Position numbers and translations under genes: made by a program. Below, in pieces: positions 55,015-64,000 of a stretch of DNA of 64,000 bases. The stretch lies in assembly GCA_001856825.1 (NCBI GenBank), contig ATMD01000004.1, positions 62,001 through 126,000 on the forward strand, in the 5' to 3' direction. This DNA comes from Thermoplasmatales archaeon I-plasma. GTDB lineage: Archaea > Thermoplasmatota > Thermoplasmata > Thermoplasmatales > GCA-001856825. Position 1 is the stretch's first letter. Each line of letters begins with the position of its first letter. Below the pieces are notes generated by a model. That model saw nothing but the letters and a program-made list of their open reading frames with translations, was not told where the DNA came from and made no database searches.

Positions 55015-57273
55015 TCAAGACGTGTCTTCCTTCTTGCCTGATCTACTTGGACACCTAGGATTGAGGCACTGCTCAATGTCATTTTTCCCGTACTTGAATA
55101 TTGCAATTGGGAATCCGTCAACTGGACAAACCTTTGATGTTGGAATGATATCGACCTTCTGAGGTACCGACAGCGTAACCTTGCAGCTTGGGTAGTTTGA
55201 GCATCCTATGAAGCGTGTGGACATCCTGCTCCTCCTCATTACTAGATTGCCTCCATCTGATGGGCATTTTCCGAATGTTTCCCTATCAGTATTGTATGCA
55301 CACTTGTTGTCGACGCACCTGATTTCCGGCTTCTCTCCCTTCCTGATGACCTTTATCAGGAATAGTCCGCACACTGGACATTTCTCGTCAGTAACCTCTA
55401 TCTTCCCTGTTCTTGGGAGAAACTGGAAGAAGTCATTTGAAGGACCTGTACACTTTATGAATCTTGCATTGTTTGCGTAATCTATTATCAGGTCAGAACC
55501 GCACTTAGGGCATTTGCCCACAACTTTTTCCATCTTGAGTGTCTCGTAAAACTTTTCACTTATCTTGTCAGATTTCGATATTAGGTCATCGAGTAAACTG
55601 TCAAGTATGGAACGGCTGTCCTCTATAACCTCTTCCTTCTTTTTGGATCCTGCTGCTATCTGATCCATTTCCTTTTCCAGCTTTGCAGTCATTTCAGGTC
55701 TTGCAACTGCCTCGGAATTCATTATCAGAGATTCCCCCATTGCCATCCCGAGGGGCTTGACCCTGATCGGATTACCTTCGATGAAGCCACGGTCATAAAG
55801 TTTCTGAATGATCTCGTGCCTGGTACTCTTTGTTCCAAGCAGTTCCTTCTCCATCTTTTCCAGTAAAGAACCCTGGGTAAACCTGGGAGGCGGATTTGTA
55901 TTCCTCTCATCCACCTTCGGAAGTTCGAACGCCTTCTCATCCCCTACGTTCAATTCTGGATCCCTCTTTTCCTGGTAATAAACTATGGGGTAGTAATCCA
56001 TCCAGCCCCTTTTCACTGCTCTTGACGCTGTATAGACAAATTTAAGGCCTCCGGCTTCAGCAACATAATCCGTTTCCTTGATGTCCGCGTTTTCTGCAAC
56101 TGTTGCCATGAATCTCCTCGCAATGAGGTCGTAAATCTTGAAATAATCACCCTTTAGCTCACTTTTCTTCATTGGAGCTGTAGGGTATATCGGTGGGTGG
56201 TCAGTAGTCTCCACCCTTCCCCTTGAAGGGACGAGATTGCTGTCCTCCACCAGATGATCAACTTCCTTCTTGAGGTATGAATCTGAAAGGTTTGAAAGGA
56301 TTGACTTGATGCTCAGCGTCCTCGGATAGACCGTATTGTCAGTTCTTGGATATGATATCTTGCCGTGCTGGTAAAGTGTTTCGGCAATAGCCATTGCCCT
56401 CTCCACTGAAACGCCTATCCTGTTTGCATCGCGGAGAAATTCAGTTGTCGAAAAGGGAACAGGCCTGTATATCTTCCTTTCCCTGTCACTCTTTTCCTTT
56501 ATTGTTACTCCGCTGCTTTTCTTAAGATTGTCAAGCAGCTTATCAGCTTCTTCCTTTGACTTGATGGGGTTTCCTTCATAGTTGAACTTGACTCCATTCA
56601 CAACTATGCTTAACTCATAGTACTTCTCCGGTATGAAGTCCCTGATCTCCATCTCCCTCTCCACCAGTATGGTCAGAGTAGGACTCTGCACCCTTCCAAC
56701 TGAAATGAATTCACCTCCAAGCCTCTTTGTCGTCACGCTGAAGAACCTTGTGAGGGCAGCCCCCCACATCAGGTCGATTACACCCCTTGCCTCGGCAGAC
56801 CCTGCCAAGTTGTAATCAACTTCTGCAAGATTCTCGAACGACTGCACAAGATCGTATTTTGTAAGTGCACTGAACCTTGCCCTCCTTATCCCGTCGCTCC
56901 TTTCCATTAACCTGAGTGTTTCAACTCCAATCAGCTCTCCCTCTCTATCATAATCTGTTGCAACTATGACCTCATTATTTTCAGAGTTCAGTTTCTTCAA
57001 CACATAATCGAGACCCTTGAACTTCAAGTTTTCAACAGGATTGACCCTTATGAGTTCTTTAAGATTGTCTATCCTCCAGCTGCTGAATTCCTTTGGATAG
57101 TCCAGTTCAATAATGTGCCCCCTGAGTGAAAGGACGGAGTATTCCCTGTCACCTCTAGAGAACCTTAGTATCGTCGATGCACCAACCTTGACCCTGCTCA
57201 CCTTTCCATCGCTAAGGGAAGTGGCAATCCTGAGGGCAACGTTCGCCTTTTCTGCGATTATTAAGCTTGACAC
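55015..57273 (-). CDS. topA: DNA topoisomerase I (type IA)
   Basis: Relaxes negative supercoils. 752 residues. Toprim domain at the front (SLIIAEKANVALRI; acidic DYDREGELIG), active-site Tyr308 in ISYPRTDNT, then the toroid. The C-terminal part carries four zinc-ribbon-like units starting CPKCGSDL, CPVCGLFL, CPSDGGNL and CPVDGFPI. The third and fourth are partly degenerate (CPSDG and CPVDG lack the second Cys). No reverse gyrase features, so the host need not be a hyperthermophile. Stands alone between smc and DUF2070. Confidence 0.95.
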   Translation of the reverse strand: MSSLIIAEKANVALRIATSLSDGKVSRVKVGASTILRFSRGDREYSVLSLRGHIIELDYPKEFSSWRIDNLKELIRVNPVENLKFKGLDYVLKKLNSENNEVIVATDYDREGELIGVETLRLMERSDGIRRARFSALTKYDLVQSFENLAEVDYNLAGSAEARGVIDLMWGAALTRFFSVTTKRLGGEFISVGRVQSPTLTILVEREMEIRDFIPEKYYELSIVVNGVKFNYEGNPIKSKEEADKLLDNLKKSSGVTIKEKSDRERKIYRPVPFSTTEFLRDANRIGVSVERAMAIAETLYQHGKISYPRTDNTVYPRTLSIKSILSNLSDSYLKKEVDHLVEDSNLVPSRGRVETTDHPPIYPTAPMKKSELKGDYFKIYDLIARRFMATVAENADIKETDYVAEAGGLKFVYTASRAVKRGWMDYYPIVYYQEKRDPELNVGDEKAFELPKVDERNTNPPPRFTQGSLLEKMEKELLGTKSTRHEIIQKLYDRGFIEGNPIRVKPLGMAMGESLIMNSEAVARPEMTAKLEKEMDQIAAGSKKKEEVIEDSRSILDSLLDDLISKSDKISEKFYETLKMEKVVGKCPKCGSDLIIDYANNARFIKCTGPSNDFFQFLPRTGKIEVTDEKCPVCGLFLIKVIRKGEKPEIRCVDNKCAYNTDRETFGKCPSDGGNLVMRRSRMSTRFIGCSNYPSCKVTLSVPQKVDIIPTSKVCPVDGFPIAIFKYGKNDIEQCLNPRCPSRSGKKEDTS

Positions 57274-57354
57274 CGAGCCTCAATGCGTAGGACTTATAAA
57301 AGATGCTTGTATTATTTGGTACCCCAGTGAGATGTCCTACAAGCGAAGCAAAAA

Positions 57355-59025
57355 TCAATTCAATATTTTGAAAATTATCAGGGATAGAGCTATTGAAACA
57401 AGTATAGATGCGACACTCAGCACCTTTGCCTTGTTTACAGAACTTCTAATGACTGCATTCAGCTTCTCCCACTGATTCTCACCTGCGACTTTCAGCCAGA
57501 TCTCCCTCTTAACGTATTCTGTTCCAGCTTCCTTTTGCTGCTGATTCTTGCTCTCCAACTCCTTGACAATTTTCACGATCTCGTCATGGTGGGAAAACGT
57601 GCCGACAGGATTGACGTTCAGTCCGTTCGTGTTTACAACATGATTATCTGTCGTGCATACCAGGACCCTGTCGTAGCCTGGCAGGGAACCTTCAATTTTC
57701 TGCCTAATGTCAAGCCTCATGTTGTTTCCATCGACCAGGACTATGGCCAGCTTCTTCGCACCAACTGAAATGGAAACAAATGATATTCCACCCGGACCGA
57801 TGTCCTTTGCGTCTACGGAGGCATTGCTCTGTGCGACCATAAGTGTCCTCTTGTTCTTCCTTCCCTTAACCGCCTGTTCAACTTCTTCAAGTAGGTAGGA
57901 GACATCCTTCAGCTCCATCGGTTCGTCCATGTTATTGTCGTGCTGGTCTACCGTAACAGCCCATTTCAGCCCGCTAGATTTTGCCTTTCTGACTATCTTC
58001 CTACCCTCCGAGATCTTCACATCGTCAAATCTGGGATCATCAGGAGAAAGAAAGAATATTCCTCCGTCCCCTATCGGTAGAAATGTAAGATACTTGCCAA
58101 AAAATGGCTCGTAACTGTAGCTGTATTTTTTTCCGTTCTCGTCGAGGACCTTAGATATCTTCTCAATTTCCGAATCGCCAGCGCAGTTGTCGTCGTGCGT
58201 CGTGGTTGTGTGGAAGACCAGAAGGTTCTGGTCCGAATGCCTCCTCTGGAGTTTTGCAGTTATGTTGGAACTTCCTAGGTCTCCCAATGGTCCGGGATGA
58301 ACGTAAGGGAAGACCATAGTGAACCCGTGGTCGGCGGATTTAAACCTAACAAGGGAGACTTCGCGTGGAGCAAGAGTGGTATACATATCCTCGAAGAAGT
58401 TCTTGAGTATCACGTTATAGGAAATATCTGATGTAACAGTATTCACGAATTCCCTCAGTATCTTCATCGGGTCCGTGCTGAACTCCTTTACAAAACCTGA
58501 TACAGATAACTTCACGAATAGGTTTGATGCAAGTGAGTAAACTATCGATGAAAGAATCAGCGGTGCAACGAAGATGTCATACCTCGGTGATATGATTACA
58601 ACAAATAGGGAGAAGAAGAGGGAAAATGATATTGCAAGCAGGTGGACTACAACTGGACTCTTTCCAGCAAAGGCAACATAAACCATTGCCCTCAAGAAGG
58701 GGACCGTAGTGATTGAAAGCAGGAGAGCGACTGGTGGTTGGAGGAAGTGTAGGGCTATGAGGATGAAATAGAACACTATTGCTATATACAAGCTCACAAG
58801 GTTCAGGAAAAGAGCCCTTGGAACTGGAAATTTGAACTTCAATATCCTGGGAGAAATGATGTCCCAAACCATGATGGAAGCAAGAGAAAGCGAGAAGACA
58901 AGAGTGAACCTCAGGTTAAGTGAGGAGAAGTAGAACAATGGAATCAGGAGGAGTATTACTGGTATTGCGAGATAAGATTTTGGGGAGTGAAATGCGAATC
59001 TCCTCAGCCTTTGGCTTTCATTCAA
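57355..59025 (-). CDS. DUF2070 membrane protein
   Basis: 556 residues. About 6-7 transmembrane helices in the first 190 residues, then a soluble domain (about 200-510) with conserved acidic and His residues: PYVHPGPLGDLGSSN, TTHDDNCAGDSEI, VDQHDNNMDEP and VDGNNMRLD. A last membrane helix ends the chain. The pattern of His and Asp suggests a metal-dependent hydrolase-like active site, but the archaeal family (DUF2070) has no established function. It lies 31 nt behind the flippase-like gene on the same strand, so it may belong to the envelope operon. Confidence 0.9.
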   Translation of the reverse strand: MNESQRLRRFAFHSPKSYLAIPVILLLIPLFYFSSLNLRFTLVFSLSLASIMVWDIISPRILKFKFPVPRALFLNLVSLYIAIVFYFILIALHFLQPPVALLLSITTVPFLRAMVYVAFAGKSPVVVHLLAISFSLFFSLFVVIISPRYDIFVAPLILSSIVYSLASNLFVKLSVSGFVKEFSTDPMKILREFVNTVTSDISYNVILKNFFEDMYTTLAPREVSLVRFKSADHGFTMVFPYVHPGPLGDLGSSNITAKLQRRHSDQNLLVFHTTTTHDDNCAGDSEIEKISKVLDENGKKYSYSYEPFFGKYLTFLPIGDGGIFFLSPDDPRFDDVKISEGRKIVRKAKSSGLKWAVTVDQHDNNMDEPMELKDVSYLLEEVEQAVKGRKNKRTLMVAQSNASVDAKDIGPGGISFVSISVGAKKLAIVLVDGNNMRLDIRQKIEGSLPGYDRVLVCTTDNHVVNTNGLNVNPVGTFSHHDEIVKIVKELESKNQQQKEAGTEYVKREIWLKVAGENQWEKLNAVIRSSVNKAKVLSVASILVSIALSLIIFKILN

Positions 59026-59056
59026 TCGAATCGTAGGTAAATGGAGACTTTATTAT

Positions 59057-60058
59057 TTATTTTGTCACAAGATAGTGAATTGAGAGTGAGCCAATGATAA
59101 GATTGAAGTAGAACGTGATAAAACGCCACATTATAACGAAAGCAACTATCCTGCCATCAGGCAGAAAGGGAGAGAAAGTTGCTATCATCAGTATTTCCAT
59201 TATTCCGGCAGACCCTGGGGTAACTGGAATTAACGATATCAGGACCAGTATGATCTGGATGAATATTATGTCCAGCAGGTCAGGCATAACTCCAAATCCT
59301 ATCATAAGAACTGCAGGTATCATAAACGTTGAAAGCCAGAGAAGAGAAGTGACAGCTACTCCAAGTACCAGCGCACCGGGATGCTGAAAGAAAATCTTCT
59401 TGGTGGATGATGCATACGTCTCAATCTGCTCGAATACCTTTGGAAGTGACTCCTCGTATTTCTTCCCCTTCCTGTCAAACCTCTTTGCAACCCTGCCAAT
59501 CCACCCTGTAAACCTTTTCATCACTGAGCCTGCACCCATCGAGACCAGCAGGAAACCGATGAAAATTACGAGGATCACCAGTCCTATCATAGCGAGTAGC
59601 CTCAGACTGCCGGATAGGACCTCCAGGCCTGAGAGGATGGCGAATGCAAAGACGCCTATGAAGAATATCGAGTCAAACCCTCTTTCGCCTAGCGCAATTG
59701 CTGTCGCAGTCCCTGCAGGTTCCCCGTAATCTATTAGCTTCTTTATCCTTACGGGTTCACCCCCGACATACCCTGGAGTTATAGATGCGGCAAATAGAGA
59801 TGTTATGACAGCTATGAACGTCTTGTAGAGAGGTATCTTATACCCGTTCGTCCTAGAAAGCATCTTTATTCTCAGCGCCCAGAAGACGAATGAAAGGACT
59901 TGAAGGGAAATTGCGAACAGGAAGTAGAGGATGAAGTTATTCGGCAGATTTGAGAACGTCCTGATCAGGGTATAAGGGCCGTACACGATCACAAAGACGA
60001 GAAGCGTGACTGCAGAGACCGCGATTCCTATGAACTTGCTACCCGACTTTAGATTCAA
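59057..60058 (-). CDS. Lysylphosphatidylglycerol synthase-TM / UPF0104-type flippase-like protein
   Basis: 333 residues with about 8 transmembrane helices. The family signature is GGEPVRIKKLIDYGEPAGTA near residues 97-116, followed by ALGERGFDSIFFIG, and near the C-terminus VTPGSAGIMEILM. Homologues are the membrane part of MprF-type enzymes and archaeal lipid or glycolipid flippases. The TTG start lies 20 nt inside the end of the glycosyltransferase gene, so translation is coupled. Role in moving a glycosylated lipid is inferred from context. Confidence 0.88.
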   Translation of the reverse strand: MNLKSGSKFIGIAVSAVTLLVFVIVYGPYTLIRTFSNLPNNFILYFLFAISLQVLSFVFWALRIKMLSRTNGYKIPLYKTFIAVITSLFAASITPGYVGGEPVRIKKLIDYGEPAGTATAIALGERGFDSIFFIGVFAFAILSGLEVLSGSLRLLAMIGLVILVIFIGFLLVSMGAGSVMKRFTGWIGRVAKRFDRKGKKYEESLPKVFEQIETYASSTKKIFFQHPGALVLGVAVTSLLWLSTFMIPAVLMIGFGVMPDLLDIIFIQIILVLISLIPVTPGSAGIMEILMIATFSPFLPDGRIVAFVIMWRFITFYFNLIIGSLSIHYLVTK

Positions 60059-61109
60059 TTAATTCACCATAAATTGACTCCAGAAGGTCTGCGGTTGTCT
60101 GTATGGAATAGTTCTTGCTGGATTTATATGCGTTATCTGAATAAGTCTTCAGGTCCTTGCCGTCCAGCTCCCGCAACTTGCTGACCAGTGCATTCGCATC
60201 TCCGTACCTGACGAACCATCCGTTGAAGTTGTCCTTCAGAATCCCTATTTCCCTTGTTTCAGATGAACCGATGACTGGAGTCCCAGATGCCATTGCCTCT
60301 ATGAATACAACGCCGAAAGTTTCTGCTCTTGAGGGGGCAACAAGCAGCTTTGCATTCGTCAGCAATTCAATCTTTTCTGCTTCAGAAACGTAGCCGAGAT
60401 ATTCTATGTTCTTGAACCTCTGTGCGTAATCCATTACTGTACTCTTCAGTGGACCGGTACCCGCAATCTTAAACCTCTTTTCAGGGAGCTGGGATGCTGC
60501 CTCAAGGAGCTCAATTACGCCCTTGTCGGTTGTCAGCCTCCCAACGAAGAAATAGTAATCCTCCTTCCTGTCGCTAAAAATGAATTTGCTCAGGTCAATT
60601 CCAACTGGAACTATCCTCGATTCATTGCCAAATGTCCTGAGGTAGTCTGCAACCAGTTTTGAAGGTGATATGACCATATCCAGTTTCGAATAAAGGTGCA
60701 TGTTGTACTGAAACCCTATGTTAAGTATGCTCCTTATGAAGGGGAACTTGATTGTATTGTCCATGTTCACGAAATCTGTGTGATAAGTGCCTACTGTGGG
60801 TATTTCATTCTTCCTTGCAAACCTGTATCCCATAGTACCGAGCGTGAACGGGGTGTGAATGTGCACGACATCAGGGTGGAAACGCTCGAGATCACGGTAC
60901 ATCTCATATACAGGTATTCCAATCCTGTATTCCTTGTACAGGGGGAACCTGTAGGATGGCAGCCCAAAAACGCCGTCGTTGTTGGAAAATACTGTATAGA
61001 CCCTTACCGAATGCCCTCTCCTTTCAAGCTCAGCCTTGTAATCAACTAGATGATTTGCAACACCGTCAGCTATCGGGTGGTACGTATCGCTGCATAGGGC
61101 TATTCGCAT
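60039..61109 (-). CDS. GT4-type glycosyltransferase
   Basis: 356 residues, GT-B fold retaining glycosyltransferase. N-terminal acceptor domain (CSDTYHPIADGVANHLVDY; VHIHTPFTLGTMGYRFA), then the donor domain with FVGRLTTDKGVIELLEAA and the nucleotide-sugar motif APSRAETFGVVFIEAMASGTP (Glu residues of the EX7E type). Cytoplasmic or membrane associated. It resembles alpha-hexosyl transferases acting on diacylglycerol or archaeal lipids. It overlaps the radical SAM gene by 44 nt and the flippase-like gene by 20 nt. Sugar and acceptor unknown. Confidence 0.92.
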   Translation of the reverse strand: MRIALCSDTYHPIADGVANHLVDYKAELERRGHSVRVYTVFSNNDGVFGLPSYRFPLYKEYRIGIPVYEMYRDLERFHPDVVHIHTPFTLGTMGYRFARKNEIPTVGTYHTDFVNMDNTIKFPFIRSILNIGFQYNMHLYSKLDMVISPSKLVADYLRTFGNESRIVPVGIDLSKFIFSDRKEDYYFFVGRLTTDKGVIELLEAASQLPEKRFKIAGTGPLKSTVMDYAQRFKNIEYLGYVSEAEKIELLTNAKLLVAPSRAETFGVVFIEAMASGTPVIGSSETREIGILKDNFNGWFVRYGDANALVSKLRELDGKDLKTYSDNAYKSSKNYSIQTTADLLESIYGELIESKVG

Positions 61110-62016
61110 TAGGAGTCGAGTGTCCGATATTTTTACGATTATAAAGATATATCCTACTGACGAGCTTTGCCTGCTCGAAAATGTTGTTCATTGAGGGCTC
61201 CCTGAAACACTGGATGAAGCAGTCATTGCACGTGTTGGTATAGTCGTCCCATTTCCTGTTCGAGTTCAATTTCTTGGTAGTCTTGTAGAAGCACGGATAT
61301 ACATCACCGTGGTAGTCGGCGTAGAACACCTCTTCTCCTGCCCTGCATCTCTGGACATCCTTCTTGTCGATCCAGTCAACAGCTTCCTTGTAGTATGTCC
61401 TTGTGTTCCCGAACTTGTACTCCTTGTAATTCTCGAACGCGAAATTGAATGCCTCCTTTATCTGTTCATCCTTAACGGGCACCTTCTCATAATAGTAAGA
61501 GCTGTTATCAGGGAAGCACATTGAAACTGGAAGCCCAATCTCGGAGTTCACGTATTTCGCATAATCACCTATCTTGTCGTAGTTGAAGTCTGTGACAAGG
61601 ATATTTGAAGTGAGGACCTTTACTCTCGGTTTCAGGTATCTCATGCTCTCCACAACCACATCAAATATCTTCCTGCCCCTGTACTCATTGTGCAGTTCTG
61701 GAATGTGACTGTCAAGGCTTATTGTCGCAGCATCCAGGTAAGGGTAAATCTTGCTCAGGACAAACTTGTTCGTCCCGTTGGTTGCTATGTGCGTAATGAA
61801 CTTGTGTTCCTTCAGCGTCTTCAGTATCCTGGGAAGATCAGGATGCAGTGTTGGTTCCCCGCCGGTTACTGATACGATCTTAACCTTGTTGTACTTCATC
61901 TCTTCTACGAAATCTTCAATTTTATCCTTGGGGAAAAGAACGTTTCCTTCGAATGCGTTGCAGCCTTTGCAGAGAAGATTACACTTGAAATCGATGTTCC
62001 AGATGACTGTCCTCAT
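61066..62016 (-). CDS. Radical SAM enzyme with SPASM-like C-terminus
   Basis: 316 residues. The [4Fe-4S]/SAM motif is CNLLCKGC, with Cys12, Cys16 and Cys19, followed by VSVTGGEPTLHPD. A C-terminal Cys-rich region (CRAGEEVFYADYHGDVYPC, then CNDCFIQCF) probably binds an extra cluster, as in SPASM or twitch enzymes. Such enzymes modify peptides, sugars or lipids. Leading position in a tightly overlapping operon with a glycosyltransferase and a flippase-like protein suggests a lipid or glycan modification. No small peptide substrate gene was found next to it. Confidence 0.9.
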   Translation of the reverse strand: MRTVIWNIDFKCNLLCKGCNAFEGNVLFPKDKIEDFVEEMKYNKVKIVSVTGGEPTLHPDLPRILKTLKEHKFITHIATNGTNKFVLSKIYPYLDAATISLDSHIPELHNEYRGRKIFDVVVESMRYLKPRVKVLTSNILVTDFNYDKIGDYAKYVNSEIGLPVSMCFPDNSSYYYEKVPVKDEQIKEAFNFAFENYKEYKFGNTRTYYKEAVDWIDKKDVQRCRAGEEVFYADYHGDVYPCFYKTTKKLNSNRKWDDYTNTCNDCFIQCFREPSMNNIFEQAKLVSRIYLYNRKNIGHSTPNANSPMQRYVPPDS

Positions 62017-62067
62017 TGCTCATTGAAATAGTGTTGAAATATAAATAAATTTGAGTTTTGAAAGCTA

Positions 62068-63024
62068 CTAATTCCCTTCCTTCTTGAGAATGTATTCGGT
62101 GAAATAGCTTATTACTATGTCCGCTCCAGCCCTGAATATTGAGCTTAGCGACTCGTCCACGACTGAATCCAGGTTTATTATTCCATTCCTTGCAGCAGAC
62201 ATTATAATAGAATATTCAGCACTCACGCTATAAGCAGCTATCGGCAACTGGAACCTGTTCCTTGCCTCCCTTACAAGATCTAGGTAGAATAGGGCCGGCT
62301 TGACCATGATTGCGTCCGCCCCTTCCTCAATGTCAAGCTCCATTTCGCGTATAGCCTCCCTCGCGTTCTTGTATGGCATCTGGTAAGTCCTCCTGTCGCC
62401 GAATGAGGGTGCGGAGAAGACTGCCTCCCTGAATGGTGCGTACATTGAGCTTGCAAACTTTGCGCTATACGCTAGGATGAGCGTGTCCTCGTACCCCCGC
62501 GAGTCCAGCTCCTTCCTTATTCTGCCAACCTGACCGTCCATCATACCTGAAGGGGCAACACCGTCAACGCCCGCTTCAGCGTAGCTATATGCGATCTTGG
62601 CATATGTATCAAGTGTAGAATCGTTGTCGATACTCTTCCCCTTTACAATCCCGCAGTGACCATGATCTGTATATTCGCAAAGGCAGAGGTCAGTGAAGAC
62701 AACAAGGTTTGTCTCCTTCTTTATCTCCCTCACTGCTTTCTGGATCACTCCGTTCCTGTCGTACGAAGCGGACCCAGTGGAATCCTTGTGATTTGGCACT
62801 CCAAATAGAAGTATGCTTTTGATCCCTATATCCTCGTATTCCTTGGCCTTCGCAGTAATTTCGTTCAGGGGGAACCTGAAGATATCCGGCATGTTCTTTA
62901 TTTCCTCCGGCTTGGATATATTTTCATCAACAAACATGGGCATTATCAGCTTGCCCTTTCTCACCTCTGTTTCGGAAAAAAAATCCCTTATTTCAGGTGA
63001 CTTTCTTAACCTTCTTAGTCTCAT
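62068..63024 (-). CDS. hemB: Porphobilinogen synthase (delta-aminolevulinate dehydratase)
   Basis: Condenses two 5-aminolevulinate molecules to porphobilinogen in heme/siroheme synthesis. 318 residues. The zinc-dependent form is indicated by the three-Cys site in CLCEYTDHGHCG. The two Schiff-base lysines are in AYSAKFASSMYAPFREA and AIMVKPALFY. Full length. It overlaps hemA by 32 nt, so the pair is coupled. Heme may serve the P450 at 8.7 kb and respiratory proteins outside the window. Confidence 0.96.
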   Translation of the reverse strand: MRLRRLRKSPEIRDFFSETEVRKGKLIMPMFVDENISKPEEIKNMPDIFRFPLNEITAKAKEYEDIGIKSILLFGVPNHKDSTGSASYDRNGVIQKAVREIKKETNLVVFTDLCLCEYTDHGHCGIVKGKSIDNDSTLDTYAKIAYSYAEAGVDGVAPSGMMDGQVGRIRKELDSRGYEDTLILAYSAKFASSMYAPFREAVFSAPSFGDRRTYQMPYKNAREAIREMELDIEEGADAIMVKPALFYLDLVREARNRFQLPIAAYSVSAEYSIIMSAARNGIINLDSVVDESLSSIFRAGADIVISYFTEYILKKEGN

Positions 63025-64000
63025 ATCTGGAAAAGTTCTCGTTCAGTATCATCTCCATATTCGTTACAGTTTCTGAAGATCTGATGTCCTTCGCATTCTT
63101 TATACCATTGATAACGAATCCAAGGAGTTTGTTCCTGGTGGATTCAAGCCCCTTCCTGATGGTTTCAGAGTCTGCCCTTTCATTTGGCTTTCTTTCAAAG
63201 AACTTCATCTCTTCCTCAATCACGTTGTTCGAATAATCGAATATCTTCTTCAGGAGTTCTTCCTTTTCAGTATTCATCAGCTTCTTGGAAAACCTCTCGA
63301 ACTCGGTGTTCACAGTCTTAAGGCTCTTTATTGCGTAATCGCTCGCCTTATCATTATTGGGGATTATCGATTCAGACAGCGATTCCATATTGACGATCTT
63401 TACCCCCTTCGGGAGGTCACCAGACACATTTGGCGGAACACCAAGATCGAGCACCACCTTGATTTTTGACCCTGCAATATCGTTGCGTTTGAGCAGGACT
63501 TCATCAGATTTAGTGGCAGTGATTATGACGTCGTAATTCTTCCACTTCTTCCTGTCAAAATCTTCTATGGAAGCGCCGAAAGCCTTTGATATTTCCCTTG
63601 CCTTTTCGGGACTCCTGTTGCATATTGAAAACCTGATACCATTTCTTGAGAGGAAGCTCGATATCTGAGTTCCCAGATCACCCGCACCTATCACAAGTAC
63701 TTTCTGCCCAGGCAATATCTCTATCCTGCTCAGTGCTTCACTCGCCACGCTCCTTGCCCGTCTGCCGTTGCCATTTTCCCTCCTTACCTTCCTTCCGATT
63801 TCGAGGGACTTCTTCAATACCTCGTTCAAATTTGGACCAGACATCCCGTTCTTCCTGGAGACCTCCCAGGCCTCCCTGACCTGGGCCAGTATTTCATTTT
63901 CCCCAATGACCATCGAATCAAGGCCCGCAGAAACGAGAAAGAGGTGCTTGATCGCATCCATGCCGTGAACCACAGTGTGTTTCAATGACTTGTCGTTTAT
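62993..64000 (-). CDS. hemA: Glutamyl-tRNA reductase, N-terminus cut by window edge
   Basis: First enzyme of the C5 heme pathway, reducing glutamyl-tRNA to glutamate semialdehyde. The frame is open to the right edge (336 codons seen), so the N-terminal catalytic-Cys domain is missing. What remains starts in the substrate domain (LFLVSAGLDSMVIGENEILAQVREA), continues into the NADPH Rossmann domain (VLVIGAGDLGTQISSFLSRNG) and the long C-terminal dimerisation helix. An internal TTG at 63985 is not the real start. It overlaps hemB by 32 nt. Confidence 0.94.
   Translation of the reverse strand: MNDKSLKHTVVHGMDAIKHLFLVSAGLDSMVIGENEILAQVREAWEVSRKNGMSGPNLNEVLKKSLEIGRKVRRENGNGRRARSVASEALSRIEILPGQKVLVIGAGDLGTQISSFLSRNGIRFSICNRSPEKAREISKAFGASIEDFDRKKWKNYDVIITATKSDEVLLKRNDIAGSKIKVVLDLGVPPNVSGDLPKGVKIVNMESLSESIIPNNDKASDYAIKSLKTVNTEFERFSKKLMNTEKEELLKKIFDYSNNVIEEEMKFFERKPNERADSETIRKGLESTRNKLLGFVINGIKNAKDIRSSETVTNMEMILNENFSRYETKKVKKVT

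Overview
The window looks like a chromosome segment of a Thermoplasmatales-type euryarchaeon (acidophilic, cell-wall-less lineage). The support is archaeal information processing (family B DNA polymerase, TFB, Gar1, archaeal RPA plus its partner, eL41, archaeal SAM synthetase, Dph6-like ligase, DUF2070, DUF131), a VAT-type Cdc48 ATPase next to ftsZ, glycerate 2-kinase of the non-phosphorylative Entner-Doudoroff type, and many TATA boxes about 20-30 nt from start codons (leaderless or near-leaderless mRNAs). GC is moderate. No species can be named from the sequence.

Layout. 1-5.3 kb: core genes (polB, cut by the window edge; pyrG-gar1-tfb; tRNA-Lys). 5.3-22.8 kb: a sparser, more AT-rich accessory stretch starting right behind tRNA-Lys. 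It holds a frameshifted esterase, a tandem pair of GNAT-like proteins, a cytochrome P450, two very large convergent paralogues that each join a Hanks-type protein kinase, a STAND-like ATPase and a TPR-like tail, a nonsense-split SRPBCC (AHSA1) gene divergent from an ArsR regulator with a perfect palindromic operator, an acetamidase and a threonine dehydratase. 22.9-32.9 kb: transport, small membrane and hypothetical proteins (one PrsW/YhfC-like), an Old Yellow Enzyme homologue with a reduced C-terminus, a coiled-coil protein, DUF131, a sugar nucleotidyltransferase and ftsZ. 33-36 kb: VAT ATPase overlapping a PRC-barrel protein, then ribosomal protein eL41 followed 3 nt later by an intron-containing tRNA-Trp. 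36-38 kb: small regulators and small ORFs, including an overlooked Gly/Ala-rich 58-residue peptide. 38-50 kb: metabolism (class V aminotransferase, Tag glycosylase, Dph6-like, amidohydrolases, glycerate kinase, PurH, SAM synthetase) and the RPA operon. 50-64 kb, almost all on the minus strand: SMC-ScpA, topoisomerase I, DUF2070, an overlapping radical SAM / glycosyltransferase / flippase-like operon, and hemA-hemB.

Functional themes are replication and chromosome maintenance (PolB, RPA, SMC-ScpA, TopA, Tag), division and proteostasis (FtsZ, VAT, PRC-barrel), envelope or glycolipid synthesis (radical SAM, GT4, flippase-like, NDP-sugar pyrophosphorylase), heme synthesis, which would suit the P450, and the paired kinase-ATPase-TPR proteins, the best candidate here for an uncharacterised signalling system. 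Four genes look broken or reduced: the esterase and an amidohydrolase each by one extra base in a homopolymer, the SRPBCC protein by an in-frame TAA, and the OYE homologue by loss of its pyridine-nucleotide domain. All family calls come from reading motifs; no database search was run.
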